A DNA stretch of 64,000 bases from Microbacterium sp. LWS13-1.2. Lineage in GTDB: Bacteria; Actinomycetota; Actinomycetes; Actinomycetales; Microbacteriaceae. The translations under genes were made by a program, and so were the position numbers. The DNA is taken from assembly GCF_040144835.1 (NCBI RefSeq), contig NZ_CP151632.1, positions 2,542,001 through 2,606,000 of the forward strand, in the 5' to 3' direction. Under the pieces are notes generated by a model. It searched no databases. It was not told the DNA's origin and worked only from the letters and a program-made list of their open reading frames with translations. Position 1 is the stretch's first letter. Every line of letters begins with the position of its first letter. Shown here piece by piece: positions 41,851-50,132 of the stretch.

Positions 41851-43116
41851 CTACGTCGCCGGCGGCGTGCACACCGCCGCGCCGGCGATAGCGTCGTGGT
41901 ACTGCTCGGGCGTCCAGGGGAGCCCGGCCTCGGGCACCGTCTCGCCGGCCGCCGCGGGCGCCTTCGACGCGATCGCCGCGAGCTCCCACGCGAGGTACTC
42001 GCCCACCGCGGCGTCGGCGGCGGAGTTGTTGAGCACGACGGCGACCGTCAGCCCCGTCGTCGGATCGGCGAAGGCGGCGGTGATGTAGCCGGGCACCTTG
42101 CCGTACTGCCCGATGAGGGATCCGGCGATCACCGCACCGCCGTCGGCGGTGTACCACGACGGCCCGTCAGCGGCGACGGCCACCGGAGCGCCGAAGCGAT
42201 CGTCGTCCGCCACGAGCGCGCCCGAGGCGAGCGCCTGCACGTAGCGGCCGAGATCCTCGATATCGGAGACGGCGCCGGCATCGGTGAACCCGGTGCTCGA
42301 GGACGCGGCCGTGAGGTCGATCGGGGCCGCGCAGTCGAGCGCACCCTCGGGGGTGTTGACGGACTGCCCGCCCTTCAGCACGCCCTCCGCGGGGAGGTCG
42401 CCGAGGGCCGTCGCGTCGAGGCCGAGCGGATCGGCGACATAGGTCTGGATGAGCTGCGCCGCCGTCATGTCGGTCGCCCGCTCGAGCGCGAGGCCCAGCA
42501 GCAGGTAGCCGGCATCGGAGTCGCGGTATGCCGTACCCGGTTCGCCCGAGCGTGGCTGCCCGAGACCGAAGCTCGCGAGGTAGCGCGGATCCCACTCGCG
42601 TGCAGGGTTCGCGATCCACGACGAGTACAGCTGGCCCGCGTACGAGCCGATGCCCGACGTGCCGTCGCAGAGCTCGAGCAGGGTGATGTCGGCGAGGTCG
42701 GGAACGCCCGACACGTACTGGGTGACGCTGTCGTTCAGCTTCACCTTGCCGTCGGCGGCGACCTGGAAGAGTACGTCGCAGGTCATGGCCCGGGTCACCT
42801 TGCCGGCGCGGAAGACCAGGTCGGCGGTGACATCGCCGCCGCCGTCGGGACGCTGCGTGCCGAGGCCCGCCACCCAGGTGCCGCTCCAGGGCGCCCAGAC
42901 GCCGACAATGGCGCCCGACGACCCGGTGGTGCCCATCGCGTGGGTGACGGCATCCGTCAATCGCTGCACCGTCTCATCGGGCAGGGAGGCCGCCGCCTGC
43001 GGAGGCAGGTCGGGCTCGACCTCGCCGCCGAAGGAGCAGCCCGCCAGGAGCAGTGCCGACGCTATGGCGCCGGCGATGACCGCGATGGCGCGGCGACGTG
43101 TAGACCGGGTCCGCAT
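41851..43116 (-). CDS. Beta-lactamase/DD-peptidase-fold lipoprotein lacking catalytic residues
   Basis: A 421-residue lipoprotein: signal peptide 'RRRAIAVIAGAIASALLLAGC' region with the lipobox Cys near residue 27, then a serine-beta-lactamase-like fold. In the place of the SxxK motif (family F-x-x-G-S-V-T-K) it reads 'FRAGKVTR', so Ser and Lys are both replaced; the YxN motif reads 'YRDSD'. The fold around these is kept ('ITLLELCDGTSGIG', 'GYLLLGLALERATDMTAAQL'). It is thus probably a non-catalytic binding protein at the cell surface. ATG 43116 has a GGGGTGAG box just upstream. Lipobox and loss of catalytic residues are read directly from the sequence. Confidence 0.82.
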   Translation of the reverse strand: MRTRSTRRRAIAVIAGAIASALLLAGCSFGGEVEPDLPPQAAASLPDETVQRLTDAVTHAMGTTGSSGAIVGVWAPWSGTWVAGLGTQRPDGGGDVTADLVFRAGKVTRAMTCDVLFQVAADGKVKLNDSVTQYVSGVPDLADITLLELCDGTSGIGSYAGQLYSSWIANPAREWDPRYLASFGLGQPRSGEPGTAYRDSDAGYLLLGLALERATDMTAAQLIQTYVADPLGLDATALGDLPAEGVLKGGQSVNTPEGALDCAAPIDLTAASSSTGFTDAGAVSDIEDLGRYVQALASGALVADDDRFGAPVAVAADGPSWYTADGGAVIAGSLIGQYGKVPGYITAAFADPTTGLTVAVVLNNSAADAAVGEYLAWELAAIASKAPAAAGETVPEAGLPWTPEQYHDAIAGAAVCTPPAT

Positions 43117-43196
43117 TCTCACCCCCCGACGATCGTGCATTGAATTCAAACACACACCGGTGGCTTGCGTTGCACGGCGATCCGTAGGGTGTGAGC

Positions 43197-43523
43197 ATGA
43201 CCCACCTCTTCGACGACGATGCCCTCACGGGCGTGCTCGGCCACATGAACGGCGACCACGGCGACGACAACCTTCTGATCACGCGGGCGTTCGCCGCGGA
43301 CGCGGGGATCGCGACGGCCGAGATCACGTCTTCGGTCATGACCGGGTTCGATGGCGACCGCGGGGTGTGGCAGGCGACGCTCGCGGACGGCTCGACGGCC
43401 GAGGTCGCAGTGCCGTGGCCGTCGGGGGCGATCTCGGAGCGCCGTGAGGTGCGCCGCGAGATCGTCGCGCTGTACGACGAGGCGTGCCGGCGGCTCGATG
43501 TCGAGCCGAGACCGCACGCCTAG
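43197..43523 (+). CDS. DUF2470 haem-related protein
   Basis: A 108-residue protein with the DUF2470 pattern: 'LGHMNGDHGDDNLLITRAFA' and 'SVMTGFDGDRGVWQATLAD'. The domain occurs at the C-terminus of HugZ-type haem oxygenases and alone beside haem genes. ATG 43197 lies 6 nt after TAGGGT, so the message is probably leaderless; GTG 43191 is less likely. It is followed after 44 nt by an iron box and haem oxygenase, suggesting a joint role in haem iron use. Confidence 0.85.
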   Translation: MTHLFDDDALTGVLGHMNGDHGDDNLLITRAFAADAGIATAEITSSVMTGFDGDRGVWQATLADGSTAEVAVPWPSGAISERREVRREIVALYDEACRRLDVEPRPHA

Positions 43524-43533
43524 AAATTTTTGG

Positions 43534-43561
43534 TTAGGTTCGCCTTATCTTCAGTTAGCAT
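43534..43561 (+). promoter_or_regulatory. DtxR/IdeR-type iron box and -10 box of the haem oxygenase gene
   Basis: TTAGGTTCGCCTTATCTTC (43534-43552) matches most of the DtxR consensus TTAGGTTAGSCTAACCTAA. TAGCAT at 43556-43561 is the -10 box, 6 nt before the hmuO ATG. Iron-bound repressor would cover the promoter and silence hmuO in iron plenty. Confidence 0.75.
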
Positions 43562-43567
43562 GAAGGT

Positions 43568-44221
43568 ATGAGCGACCCGATCCCGTTCTCCACCGCGCTG
43601 CGCGAGCGCTCGAGCAGCTCGCACTCGTCGAGCGAGCACTCCGGCTTCATGGCCGACCTCATGAAGGGGGAGGGCACGCGCGACGACTACGTCGCGCTCG
43701 TTGCCCAGCACTGGTTCATCTACGAGGCGCTCGAGCGCACGGCGGGCCAGATGCGCAACGACCCCGTCGCCGCCGTCTTCATCTCCGACAAGCTCACGCG
43801 CCTTCCCGCGCTCGAGGCCGACCTCGAGTTCCTCGTCGGCCCCGACTGGCGCGAACGGATCCAGGCGCTGCCCACCACCCAGCGCTACGTCGATCGCATC
43901 AACGAGGTCGGCGCGACCTGGGCCGGCGGCTTCGTCGCCCACCACTACACGCGCTACCTCGGCGACCTGTCGGGCGGTCAGTTCATCGGCCGGCTGATGG
44001 CCCGCCGGTTCGGGTTCGACACGAACGGCATCGGCTTCTACCTGTTCCAGGACATCGCAGATCCGAAGGCGTTCAAAGACGTCTATCGCGAGCAGCTCGA
44101 CGCCGCCCCGTGGGATGCCGCCGAGCAGGAGCGCGTGATCGACGAGGTCCTGCTCGCCTACCGCTTCAACACCGAGCTCTTCGAGGACCTCGCCCAGGCG
44201 AAGGCCGCGCAGGTCGCCTGA
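43568..44221 (+). CDS. hmuO: Biliverdin-producing haem oxygenase (HmuO type)
   Basis: A 217-residue all-helical haem oxygenase: proximal His19 in 'SSSSHSSSEHSGFM' and the distal-helix Gly-rich motif 'RYLGDLSGGQFIGRL'. It opens the haem ring to biliverdin, CO and Fe(II), using haem as an iron source. The DtxR-type box just upstream and the leaderless start (TAGCAT, 6 nt) indicate iron-repressed transcription. Close in length to corynebacterial HmuO (215 residues). Confidence 0.94.
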   Translation: MSDPIPFSTALRERSSSSHSSSEHSGFMADLMKGEGTRDDYVALVAQHWFIYEALERTAGQMRNDPVAAVFISDKLTRLPALEADLEFLVGPDWRERIQALPTTQRYVDRINEVGATWAGGFVAHHYTRYLGDLSGGQFIGRLMARRFGFDTNGIGFYLFQDIADPKAFKDVYREQLDAAPWDAAEQERVIDEVLLAYRFNTELFEDLAQAKAAQVA

Positions 44222-44236
44222 CCCGGCCGGATCGGC

Positions 44237-45601
44237 CTACGACAGCGCCGCGCCGCGCACGGCGGACGCCATGAAGCGGCGCACGTCGGGGTCGACCTGG
44301 ATGTCCCGCGGCCGCAGCGGTCGCGAGAGGTAGAGCCCGTCGAGCGAGGTCAGCCGCGACAGTGCGACGTAGGTCTGGCCGGGCGCGAAGGCTCCGGAGC
44401 CGAGGTCGATGATCGCGCGGTCGTAGGTCTTGCCCTGCGACTTGTGGATCGTGACCGCCCAGGCGAGCCTCAGCGGGAACTGGGTGAACTCGGCGACGAT
44501 GTCGCGGGTCAACTGCTTGGAGCGGGGGTCGTACGCGTAGCGATACTTCTCCCAGACCGAGGGCTCGACGTCGAACTCCTCGCCCTCGACGTCGACACGC
44601 ACCGTCTCGCCGGAGATCCGGGTGACCGTGCCGATCGTGCCGTTGACCCAGCGCGGCGGCTCGCGGAACGACCCGGTGTCGTTGCGGAGGAACATCACCT
44701 GGGCGCCGACCTTGAGCTTGAGTTCGATGTCGGCCGGGTAGGCGGCCTCGCCGCGTCCGAAGTCGCCACTGACCTCCGCCATCGCCGTCTGCTCGCGCCC
44801 GACGAGCTCGCCCAGGTGCCGGCGGTTGATGTTGTTGACGATGTCGTTGCGGGTCGCGAGCGTGATGATCGGGTGCTCACCGTCGACGGGATCTGGCGGA
44901 GTGCGCGCACCGGTGCCGTTCAGGACCTCCGCGATGTCGGCGGTCACCCGGCCGTACCGCACGGCATTGAGCATCGCCTTGAACGCCGGGTCGGATTGCC
45001 GGTGGATGTCGACCAGCTCGCGGATGTTGAGGTCGGCGCCGTACGAGCCGACGTCGAGGATGCCGTCGCTCGCGGCCTCGCCCACCCAGACCTTGGCGTC
45101 GAAGAACCAGAACGAGCGGTAGTGGTCGCGCACGTACCGCAGCTCGTCGCCCCGGGGCGGCACCGGGGCCAGCTGGTACGGGTCGCCGAACATGACGATC
45201 TGCGCGCCGCCGAAGGGTTCGCCCCGGCGCCCCCGCGCCTTGCGCAGCGACCGGTCGATCGCGTCCATGAGGTCGGCGTTGACCATCGAGATCTCGTCGA
45301 TGACGAGGGTGTCGATGGCGTTGAGCAGCTTGCGGGTCGCGTCGGACTGGTCCTCGTCGTGCGCGCCGATGATCCCGAGGGGCAGTTTGAACAGCGAGTG
45401 GATCGTCTGGCCCTCGACGTTCAGCGCCGCGACGCCGGTCGGCGCGCACACCGCGATCTGCTTGCTCGTGTTCCACGCCAGGTGCTGCAGCAGCGTCGAC
45501 TTGCCGGTGCCGGCCCGGCCCGTGACGAACACGTGCTTGCGGGTGTCTTCGATGAGCCGGAACAGCGCCTCCTGCTCGGGGGACAGCGGCGGGGTGTTCA
45601 C
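44237..45601 (-). CDS. PIF1/RecD-like SF1B DNA helicase
   Basis: A 454-residue helicase: Walker A 'VTGRAGTGKSTLLQHL', 'APTGVAALNVEGQTIHS', Walker B 'LVIDEISMVNADLMDAID', 'VMFGDPYQLAPVPP', and the C-terminal 'AVTIHKSQGKTYDRAIIDLG' and 'YVALSRLTSLDGLYLSRPL'. This is the PIF1-like core without extra domains. Role in replication fork or G-quadruplex processing is inferred from family. GTG start is 6 nt after TAGCAT (minus strand, bases 45608-45613), leaderless. Convergent with hmuO. Confidence 0.92.
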   Translation of the reverse strand: MNTPPLSPEQEALFRLIEDTRKHVFVTGRAGTGKSTLLQHLAWNTSKQIAVCAPTGVAALNVEGQTIHSLFKLPLGIIGAHDEDQSDATRKLLNAIDTLVIDEISMVNADLMDAIDRSLRKARGRRGEPFGGAQIVMFGDPYQLAPVPPRGDELRYVRDHYRSFWFFDAKVWVGEAASDGILDVGSYGADLNIRELVDIHRQSDPAFKAMLNAVRYGRVTADIAEVLNGTGARTPPDPVDGEHPIITLATRNDIVNNINRRHLGELVGREQTAMAEVSGDFGRGEAAYPADIELKLKVGAQVMFLRNDTGSFREPPRWVNGTIGTVTRISGETVRVDVEGEEFDVEPSVWEKYRYAYDPRSKQLTRDIVAEFTQFPLRLAWAVTIHKSQGKTYDRAIIDLGSGAFAPGQTYVALSRLTSLDGLYLSRPLRPRDIQVDPDVRRFMASAVRGAALS

Positions 45602-45610
45602 CGATTCATG

Positions 45611-46093
45611 CTAACGAGCCGCCGCCGCATCGCGGCCGTGCGCGCCGTGATCGGTGGAGTGCGCGTCGTTGTCCACAGGCGTCTCGGCCTCGCGCCAGGT
45701 GCCCGTGCCCGCCACGACCTCGTCCATGATCGCCCGGAACCGCGGGCACGTGGTGATGTCGTGCGAGCGGCAGTTCAGGGCGTGCTCGGTCATCAGGCGC
45801 GATCGCTCCATGTCGGCCATCCGCCGCGCGAGGTCGGCGAGGTGCTCCTCGAGCACCCGATGGCGCTCGGGCGCCTGCGCGTCGAGCAGCACGCCGATCT
45901 GCTCCAGGCTCATGCCCGCGCTCTTGCTGCGCACGATCACGCCGATTCGCACCAGGTCGTCGTCGCCGTAGCGCCGCCGGTCGCCGCTGTCGCGCTGCGG
46001 ATGCAGCAGGCCCACGTCCTCCCAGTGGCGCAGCACGTGCGTGGGCAGCGAGAACCGGGCCGCGGTATCCCCGATCGACAGACTTGACTTCAT
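45611..46093 (-). CDS. MerR-family transcriptional regulator
   Basis: A 160-residue regulator: MerR helix-turn-helix and wing ('LSIGDTAARFSLPTHVLRHW', 'DRRRYGDDDLVRIGVIVRSK'), a coiled coil (about 75-115) and a C-terminal region with two Cys ('NCRSHDITTC') that could respond to redox state or metal. The tail is His/Asp/Ala-rich. Its ATG lies inside a perfect 24-bp palindrome that also forms the promoter spacer of the divergent flavoprotein gene. It probably activates that gene and represses itself. Confidence 0.88.
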   Translation of the reverse strand: MKSSLSIGDTAARFSLPTHVLRHWEDVGLLHPQRDSGDRRRYGDDDLVRIGVIVRSKSAGMSLEQIGVLLDAQAPERHRVLEEHLADLARRMADMERSRLMTEHALNCRSHDITTCPRFRAIMDEVVAGTGTWREAETPVDNDAHSTDHGAHGRDAAAAR

Positions 46094-46114
46094 GTCGACA
46101 TGAAGTCACAGGAT
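46084..46114 (+). promoter_or_regulatory. MerR-type promoter: 19-bp spacer holding a perfect palindrome
   Basis: TTGACT (46084-46089) and CAGGAT (46109-46114) are separated by 19 nt, the over-long spacing typical of MerR-activated promoters. A perfect 24-bp palindrome spans 46085-46108, with half-site TGACTTCATGTC. The central bases contain ATG on both strands, including the regulator's own start codon. Confidence 0.8.
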
Positions 46115-46147
46115 CGACCTCGACGCAACCCGACGAGAGGAACACCC

Positions 46148-46981
46148 ATGTACGACGTCATCGTCATCGGCGGCGGCCCCGCAGGCCTCCAGGCCGCCCT
46201 CACCATCGGCCGCATGCACCGGAGCGTGCTGCTGCTGGATTCCGGGGAGTACCGCAACGCCACGGTCGAGCACGCGCACAATCTGCTCACCAACGACGGC
46301 CGCAGCCCCGAGGAGCTGCGCCGCATCGCCCGCACCGAGCTCGCCGCTTATGACACCGTCGAGGTGCGGGCGGTCGAGGTCACGGCGGTGGCCGGCGCGA
46401 TCGGCGGCTTCGAAGTCACCACGACGCAGGGGCTGGAGCGCGCCCACCGCCTGGTGCTCGCGACGGGCATGCGCGACGAGCTGCCCGCCGTCCCCGGGCT
46501 CGCCGAGCAGTGGGGCCGCCGTGTCGCGCAATGCCCGTTCTGTCACGGCCACGAGTTCGCCGGGCAGCGCATCGGCATCCTCATCGAGGGCGAGCACGGC
46601 GCCATGATCGACCGGATGCTGCGTCCCGTCGTCGCGTCCGCGTTCATCGCCCGTCCTGCCGACGTCAGAGCGGTGACCGAGGTGGACGGCGGTCTCGAGC
46701 TCGCGCTGGTCGGGGGCGGAGCAGAACGCGTCGCGGGCGTCTTCACGGCTGCGACGTCGGCGCAGCGCGCACCGTTCGCGGAGCAGCTGGGCTGCGGCAT
46801 CCTGCCGAGCGGGGGTGTGGAGATCGACCCGCTGGGCCGCACGACCGTGCCCGGCGTCTACGCCGGCGGCGACATGGCCCACCTCGCCGCCGTGCCGGGA
46901 CCGATGGTGTCGCTGGCGGCGGCGATCGCCTCGGGCCAGCTCGCGGGCGCGAGCGCGGTGCGCGACGCGATCATGGCCTGA
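46148..46981 (+). CDS. Thioredoxin-reductase-like FAD/NAD(P) oxidoreductase
   Basis: A 277-residue flavoprotein: 'VIVIGGGPAGLQAALTIGRM', CxxC 'QCPFCHGHEFAGQRIGILI' and the C-terminal FAD motif 'GVYAGGDMAHLAAVPGPMVS'. The NAD(P)-binding Gly motif is degenerate ('GILIEGEHGAMIDR'), as in the related protein at 26372. It lies divergent from, and probably activated by, the MerR regulator. ATG 46148 follows an AGAGGAAC box by 7 nt; an in-frame ATG at 46100, inside the palindrome, would add 16 residues. Probably reduces a disulfide partner not encoded here. Confidence 0.87.
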   Translation: MYDVIVIGGGPAGLQAALTIGRMHRSVLLLDSGEYRNATVEHAHNLLTNDGRSPEELRRIARTELAAYDTVEVRAVEVTAVAGAIGGFEVTTTQGLERAHRLVLATGMRDELPAVPGLAEQWGRRVAQCPFCHGHEFAGQRIGILIEGEHGAMIDRMLRPVVASAFIARPADVRAVTEVDGGLELALVGGGAERVAGVFTAATSAQRAPFAEQLGCGILPSGGVEIDPLGRTTVPGVYAGGDMAHLAAVPGPMVSLAAAIASGQLAGASAVRDAIMA

Positions 46982-47077
46982 CCTGGGCGAACGATCGCCG
47001 ACGCCCCGAAGAGACGGGGAGTCCACAATGTTTCCGTCCACAGCGGCCTCCCGGCGAGTCTTTCCTAGACTGGCCGG

Positions 47078-48238
47078 GTGGACCAGGGGGCATTGGACAC
47101 GGCATCCGGTCGCGCGAGCGCGCCGCCGGCCGTCGAGGCGACCCCCGCGCCCGCGGCCGGAACCGCCGAGCAACCGCTCATCCAGCCGCCGCGCAAGGTC
47201 CGCGAACGCCGTCGTCTCGCCGTCGACCTGTCGCTCCTCGGCCTCGTCGGCGTTCTGCTGATCCTGGCCGTCTTCGCCGCGTGGGGCGTGATCGAGCGCC
47301 AGTTCTACAGCCCCAAGGCGTTCGTCGAACGCTACGTCGACCTCCTGGCCGAGGGCCGCGCGGCCGATGCGCTCGCCGTGCCCGGCGTGGCCGTGACCTC
47401 GGCGGAGCTCGAGGCCGCCGGGCTCCCTTCGACGGCGTCCGAGGCGCTGCTGCGCAGTGCCGCCCTCGCCCCGATCAGCGACGTGGAGGTCGTGTCCGCC
47501 GAGCAGGACGGCGACGTCACGCAGGTGACGATCGAGTACCGGGCCCGCGGCTACGACGGGCGCACGACGTTCTCCGTCGAACGCGACGGCACGATCGGCC
47601 TCGCCCCGACCTGGCGGTTCGCCGAGAGCCCGCTCGCGGTCATGAACCTCGGCGTCAGCGGCTCGATGGTGTTCGACGTCAACGGCTTCGAGATCGACAA
47701 GCGTCAGGTCTCGCCCGACGGGGCGGATGCCGATCCTGCTGCGCCGGTCTCGCTCCTGGTGTTCTCTCCGGGCCTGTACTCGGTGTCGGTCGACACGGCG
47801 ATCTCCAGCACCCCGGGTGTGGCCGTGCTGTCCGACAGTCCGTTCCACGCGATCCCCGTGAACGTGCAGTCGCAGCCGACCGAGAAGTTCATGAGCGTCG
47901 TGCAGCAGAAGGTCGAGGAGTTCCTGACCGCCTGCGCAACCCAGGAGGTGCTGCAGCCGACCGCCTGCCCGTTCGGCTTCTTCGTACAGGACCGGATCGT
48001 GTCGCTGCCGAAGTGGTCGATCGTGGAGCAGCCGACCGTCGCGGTCGAGCCCGACGGCGCCGGCTGGTCGATCCTCGCCGCCGAGGCCGTCGCGCACATC
48101 GATGTCGACATCCGCTCGATCTTCGACGGCCGGGTCCGCGCGGTGAGCGAGGACGTGCCGTTCATCGTCAAGGGCACCATCACGGTGCAGCCGGACGGCA
48201 CCGCGTCGATCGTGGTCACCGGTCCCGACACCACCTGA
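47078..48238 (+). CDS. Membrane-anchored extracytoplasmic protein, unknown function
   Basis: A 386-residue protein with a Pro/Ala-rich cytoplasmic N-terminus (1-40), one membrane helix (about 50-72), and an external part of about 310 residues that appears beta-rich. The part holds two NTF2/DUF4878-like features ('AFVERYVDLLAEGRAADAL') and two Cys ('LTACATQEVLQPTAC') that may form a disulfide. No known domain is certain. GTG start lies 6 nt after TAGACT (47066-47071), indicating a leaderless message. Stand-alone gene. Confidence 0.8.
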   Translation: MDQGALDTASGRASAPPAVEATPAPAAGTAEQPLIQPPRKVRERRRLAVDLSLLGLVGVLLILAVFAAWGVIERQFYSPKAFVERYVDLLAEGRAADALAVPGVAVTSAELEAAGLPSTASEALLRSAALAPISDVEVVSAEQDGDVTQVTIEYRARGYDGRTTFSVERDGTIGLAPTWRFAESPLAVMNLGVSGSMVFDVNGFEIDKRQVSPDGADADPAAPVSLLVFSPGLYSVSVDTAISSTPGVAVLSDSPFHAIPVNVQSQPTEKFMSVVQQKVEEFLTACATQEVLQPTACPFGFFVQDRIVSLPKWSIVEQPTVAVEPDGAGWSILAAEAVAHIDVDIRSIFDGRVRAVSEDVPFIVKGTITVQPDGTASIVVTGPDTT

Positions 48239-48278
48239 CCGCGCCCGGGACGGCAGCCCCGGGCTTCCGCCAGAATGG

Positions 48279-50093
48279 ATGCCGGAGTCGATGATGACGG
48301 CAGTGAAGGGTCTCGCCCGCTGGGTTCCGGCTGTCGCCGTGGCGCGGAGGTACGAGCGCGCGTGGCTGTGGCCCGACGTGCGGGCGGGCATCGTCGTCAC
48401 GGCGCTGCTCATCCCCGCGGGGATGGGCTACGCGGTCGTCGCCGGACTGCCGCCGGAGACCGGCCTGTACGCCACGATCGTGCCGCTGCTCGCCTACGCG
48501 ATCTTCGGACCGTCACGCGTGCTCGTGCTCGGTCCCGACTCGGCACTGGCTCCCATCGTCGCGGCCGCGATCCTCCCGCTCGCGCTCGGCGACCCGGCCC
48601 GTGCGGTCGCGCTCGCGGGGCTGCTGGCGATCATGGTCGGGACGCTGCTCGTCGTCGGCGGCCTGGTGCGCCTGGGGTTCGTCACCGATCTGCTGTCCAA
48701 GCCGATCCGGGTCGGCTATCTGAACGCCATCGCGGTCATCGTCATCGTGTCGCAGCTGCCGGCGCTGCTCGGATTCTCGATCGACGCATCCTCGCCCTGG
48801 CAGGGCGCAGCAGCGATCGTCCAGGAGATCGCCTCGGGAATGATCGACCCGATCGCGGCCGCGTTCGGCGTCGGGTCTCTCGTGGTGATCTACGCACTCA
48901 AGGCACTGCGATCGCGGATTCCGGGGGTGCTCGTCGTCGTGGTGGTGTCGACGGCGCTCACGGCGCTGCTCGGCATCTCGACCCTGCTGCCCGTCGTCGG
49001 CGCCCTCCCGCAGGGCCTTCCCGCACCCGCGCTGCAGGGCCTCCGGCTGACGGACATCGCCGCCCTGGCACTGCCGGCCGCGGGAATCGCGCTCATCGCG
49101 TTCACCGACACCGCCGTGCTCTCGCGCACGTTCGCCGCTCGTCGAGGCGACAGCGTCGACGGGAGCCAGGAGATGGCCGGGCTCGGCATCGCGAACATCG
49201 CCGGCGGTGCTCTCGGCGGCTTCCCCGTGTCGGGTTCCTCGTCGCGCACCCCGGTCGCCGAGCAGGCGGGGGCGCGCACTCAGCTCACGGGGGTCGTCGG
49301 CGCCCTCCTGCTGATCGTGTTCATCCTCGCCCTGCCGGGGCTCACGCAGTTCCTCCCGTCGGCCACGCTCGCCGCCGTGGTCACGAGCGCCGCGATCAGC
49401 CTGATCGACGTCCGCGGCTTCGCCCGGTTCGTTCGGATCCATCTCGTCGACGCGGTGCTCTCACTGGCCGCGTTCCTCGGCGTGCTCGTCTTCGGCGTGC
49501 TCGAGGGCATCGTCATCACGATCGCTCTGTCCTTCGTCGCATTCGTGAACCGCTCGTGGCGGCCGTACAAGGCCGAACTGGGGCGTGTGCAGGGCCTGCG
49601 GGGCTACCACGACATGTCGCGCAATCCGGCGGCGACCCGTGTTCCCGGGATCGTGATCGTCAGGTTCGACGCGCCCCTGTTCTTCGCGAACGGCGCGATC
49701 TTCGACGACTGGGTGCGCTCACGCGTCCGCGCGGCAGGCGACGGCGTACGCACGGTGATCCTCGCGGCCGAGCCCATCACCGATATCGACACCACCGCGG
49801 CCGACGAGCTGGTCGAGCTCGACGAGTACCTGCGCGTGCACGGCATCCGTCTCGTGATCGCCGAGATGAAGTCGCCGGTCGTCGACACGCTGGCCAGGTT
49901 CGGCCTCACGGACCGCTTCTCGCCCGACCGGTTCGCGCCGACGGTCGGCGCGGCGGTCGACGACGTGACCGGAACGCTGCGCGGCGACATCGCCGGGACG
50001 CGATGGGATGCCGCGACCGGGCGGGACGCTCCTCTCCCGGACGACACCGGTGACCGGCCGCCTCCCGAGGACCCACCGGCTCCGGAGACGTAG
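48279..50093 (+). CDS. SulP-family anion transporter with STAS domain
   Basis: A 604-residue transporter. The membrane part (about 25-440) has the SulP signature region 'IPAGMGYAVVAGLPPETGLY' and 'GPSRVLVLGPDSALAPIV'. A cytoplasmic STAS domain (about 460-570) with 'VRFDAPLFFANGAIFDDWV' and 'ILAAEPITDIDTTAADEL' follows. It imports sulfate or other anions such as bicarbonate by proton or sodium symport. The sulfur cluster lies 20 kb upstream, so sulfate uptake is attractive but unproven. ATG 48291 or 48294, with a GGAG box just upstream, may be the true start. Confidence 0.9.
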   Translation: MPESMMTAVKGLARWVPAVAVARRYERAWLWPDVRAGIVVTALLIPAGMGYAVVAGLPPETGLYATIVPLLAYAIFGPSRVLVLGPDSALAPIVAAAILPLALGDPARAVALAGLLAIMVGTLLVVGGLVRLGFVTDLLSKPIRVGYLNAIAVIVIVSQLPALLGFSIDASSPWQGAAAIVQEIASGMIDPIAAAFGVGSLVVIYALKALRSRIPGVLVVVVVSTALTALLGISTLLPVVGALPQGLPAPALQGLRLTDIAALALPAAGIALIAFTDTAVLSRTFAARRGDSVDGSQEMAGLGIANIAGGALGGFPVSGSSSRTPVAEQAGARTQLTGVVGALLLIVFILALPGLTQFLPSATLAAVVTSAAISLIDVRGFARFVRIHLVDAVLSLAAFLGVLVFGVLEGIVITIALSFVAFVNRSWRPYKAELGRVQGLRGYHDMSRNPAATRVPGIVIVRFDAPLFFANGAIFDDWVRSRVRAAGDGVRTVILAAEPITDIDTTAADELVELDEYLRVHGIRLVIAEMKSPVVDTLARFGLTDRFSPDRFAPTVGAAVDDVTGTLRGDIAGTRWDAATGRDAPLPDDTGDRPPPEDPPAPET

Positions 50094-50132
50094 CCGTCAC
50101 CGGCCGTGCACGTCCCCGCCTGCGGAGCGGCG

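Noticed and set aside
46106..48412. Minus-strand open frame of 768 codons
   Set aside because: Antisense to the flavoprotein and the membrane protein; His/Arg/Gly-rich translation without family features.
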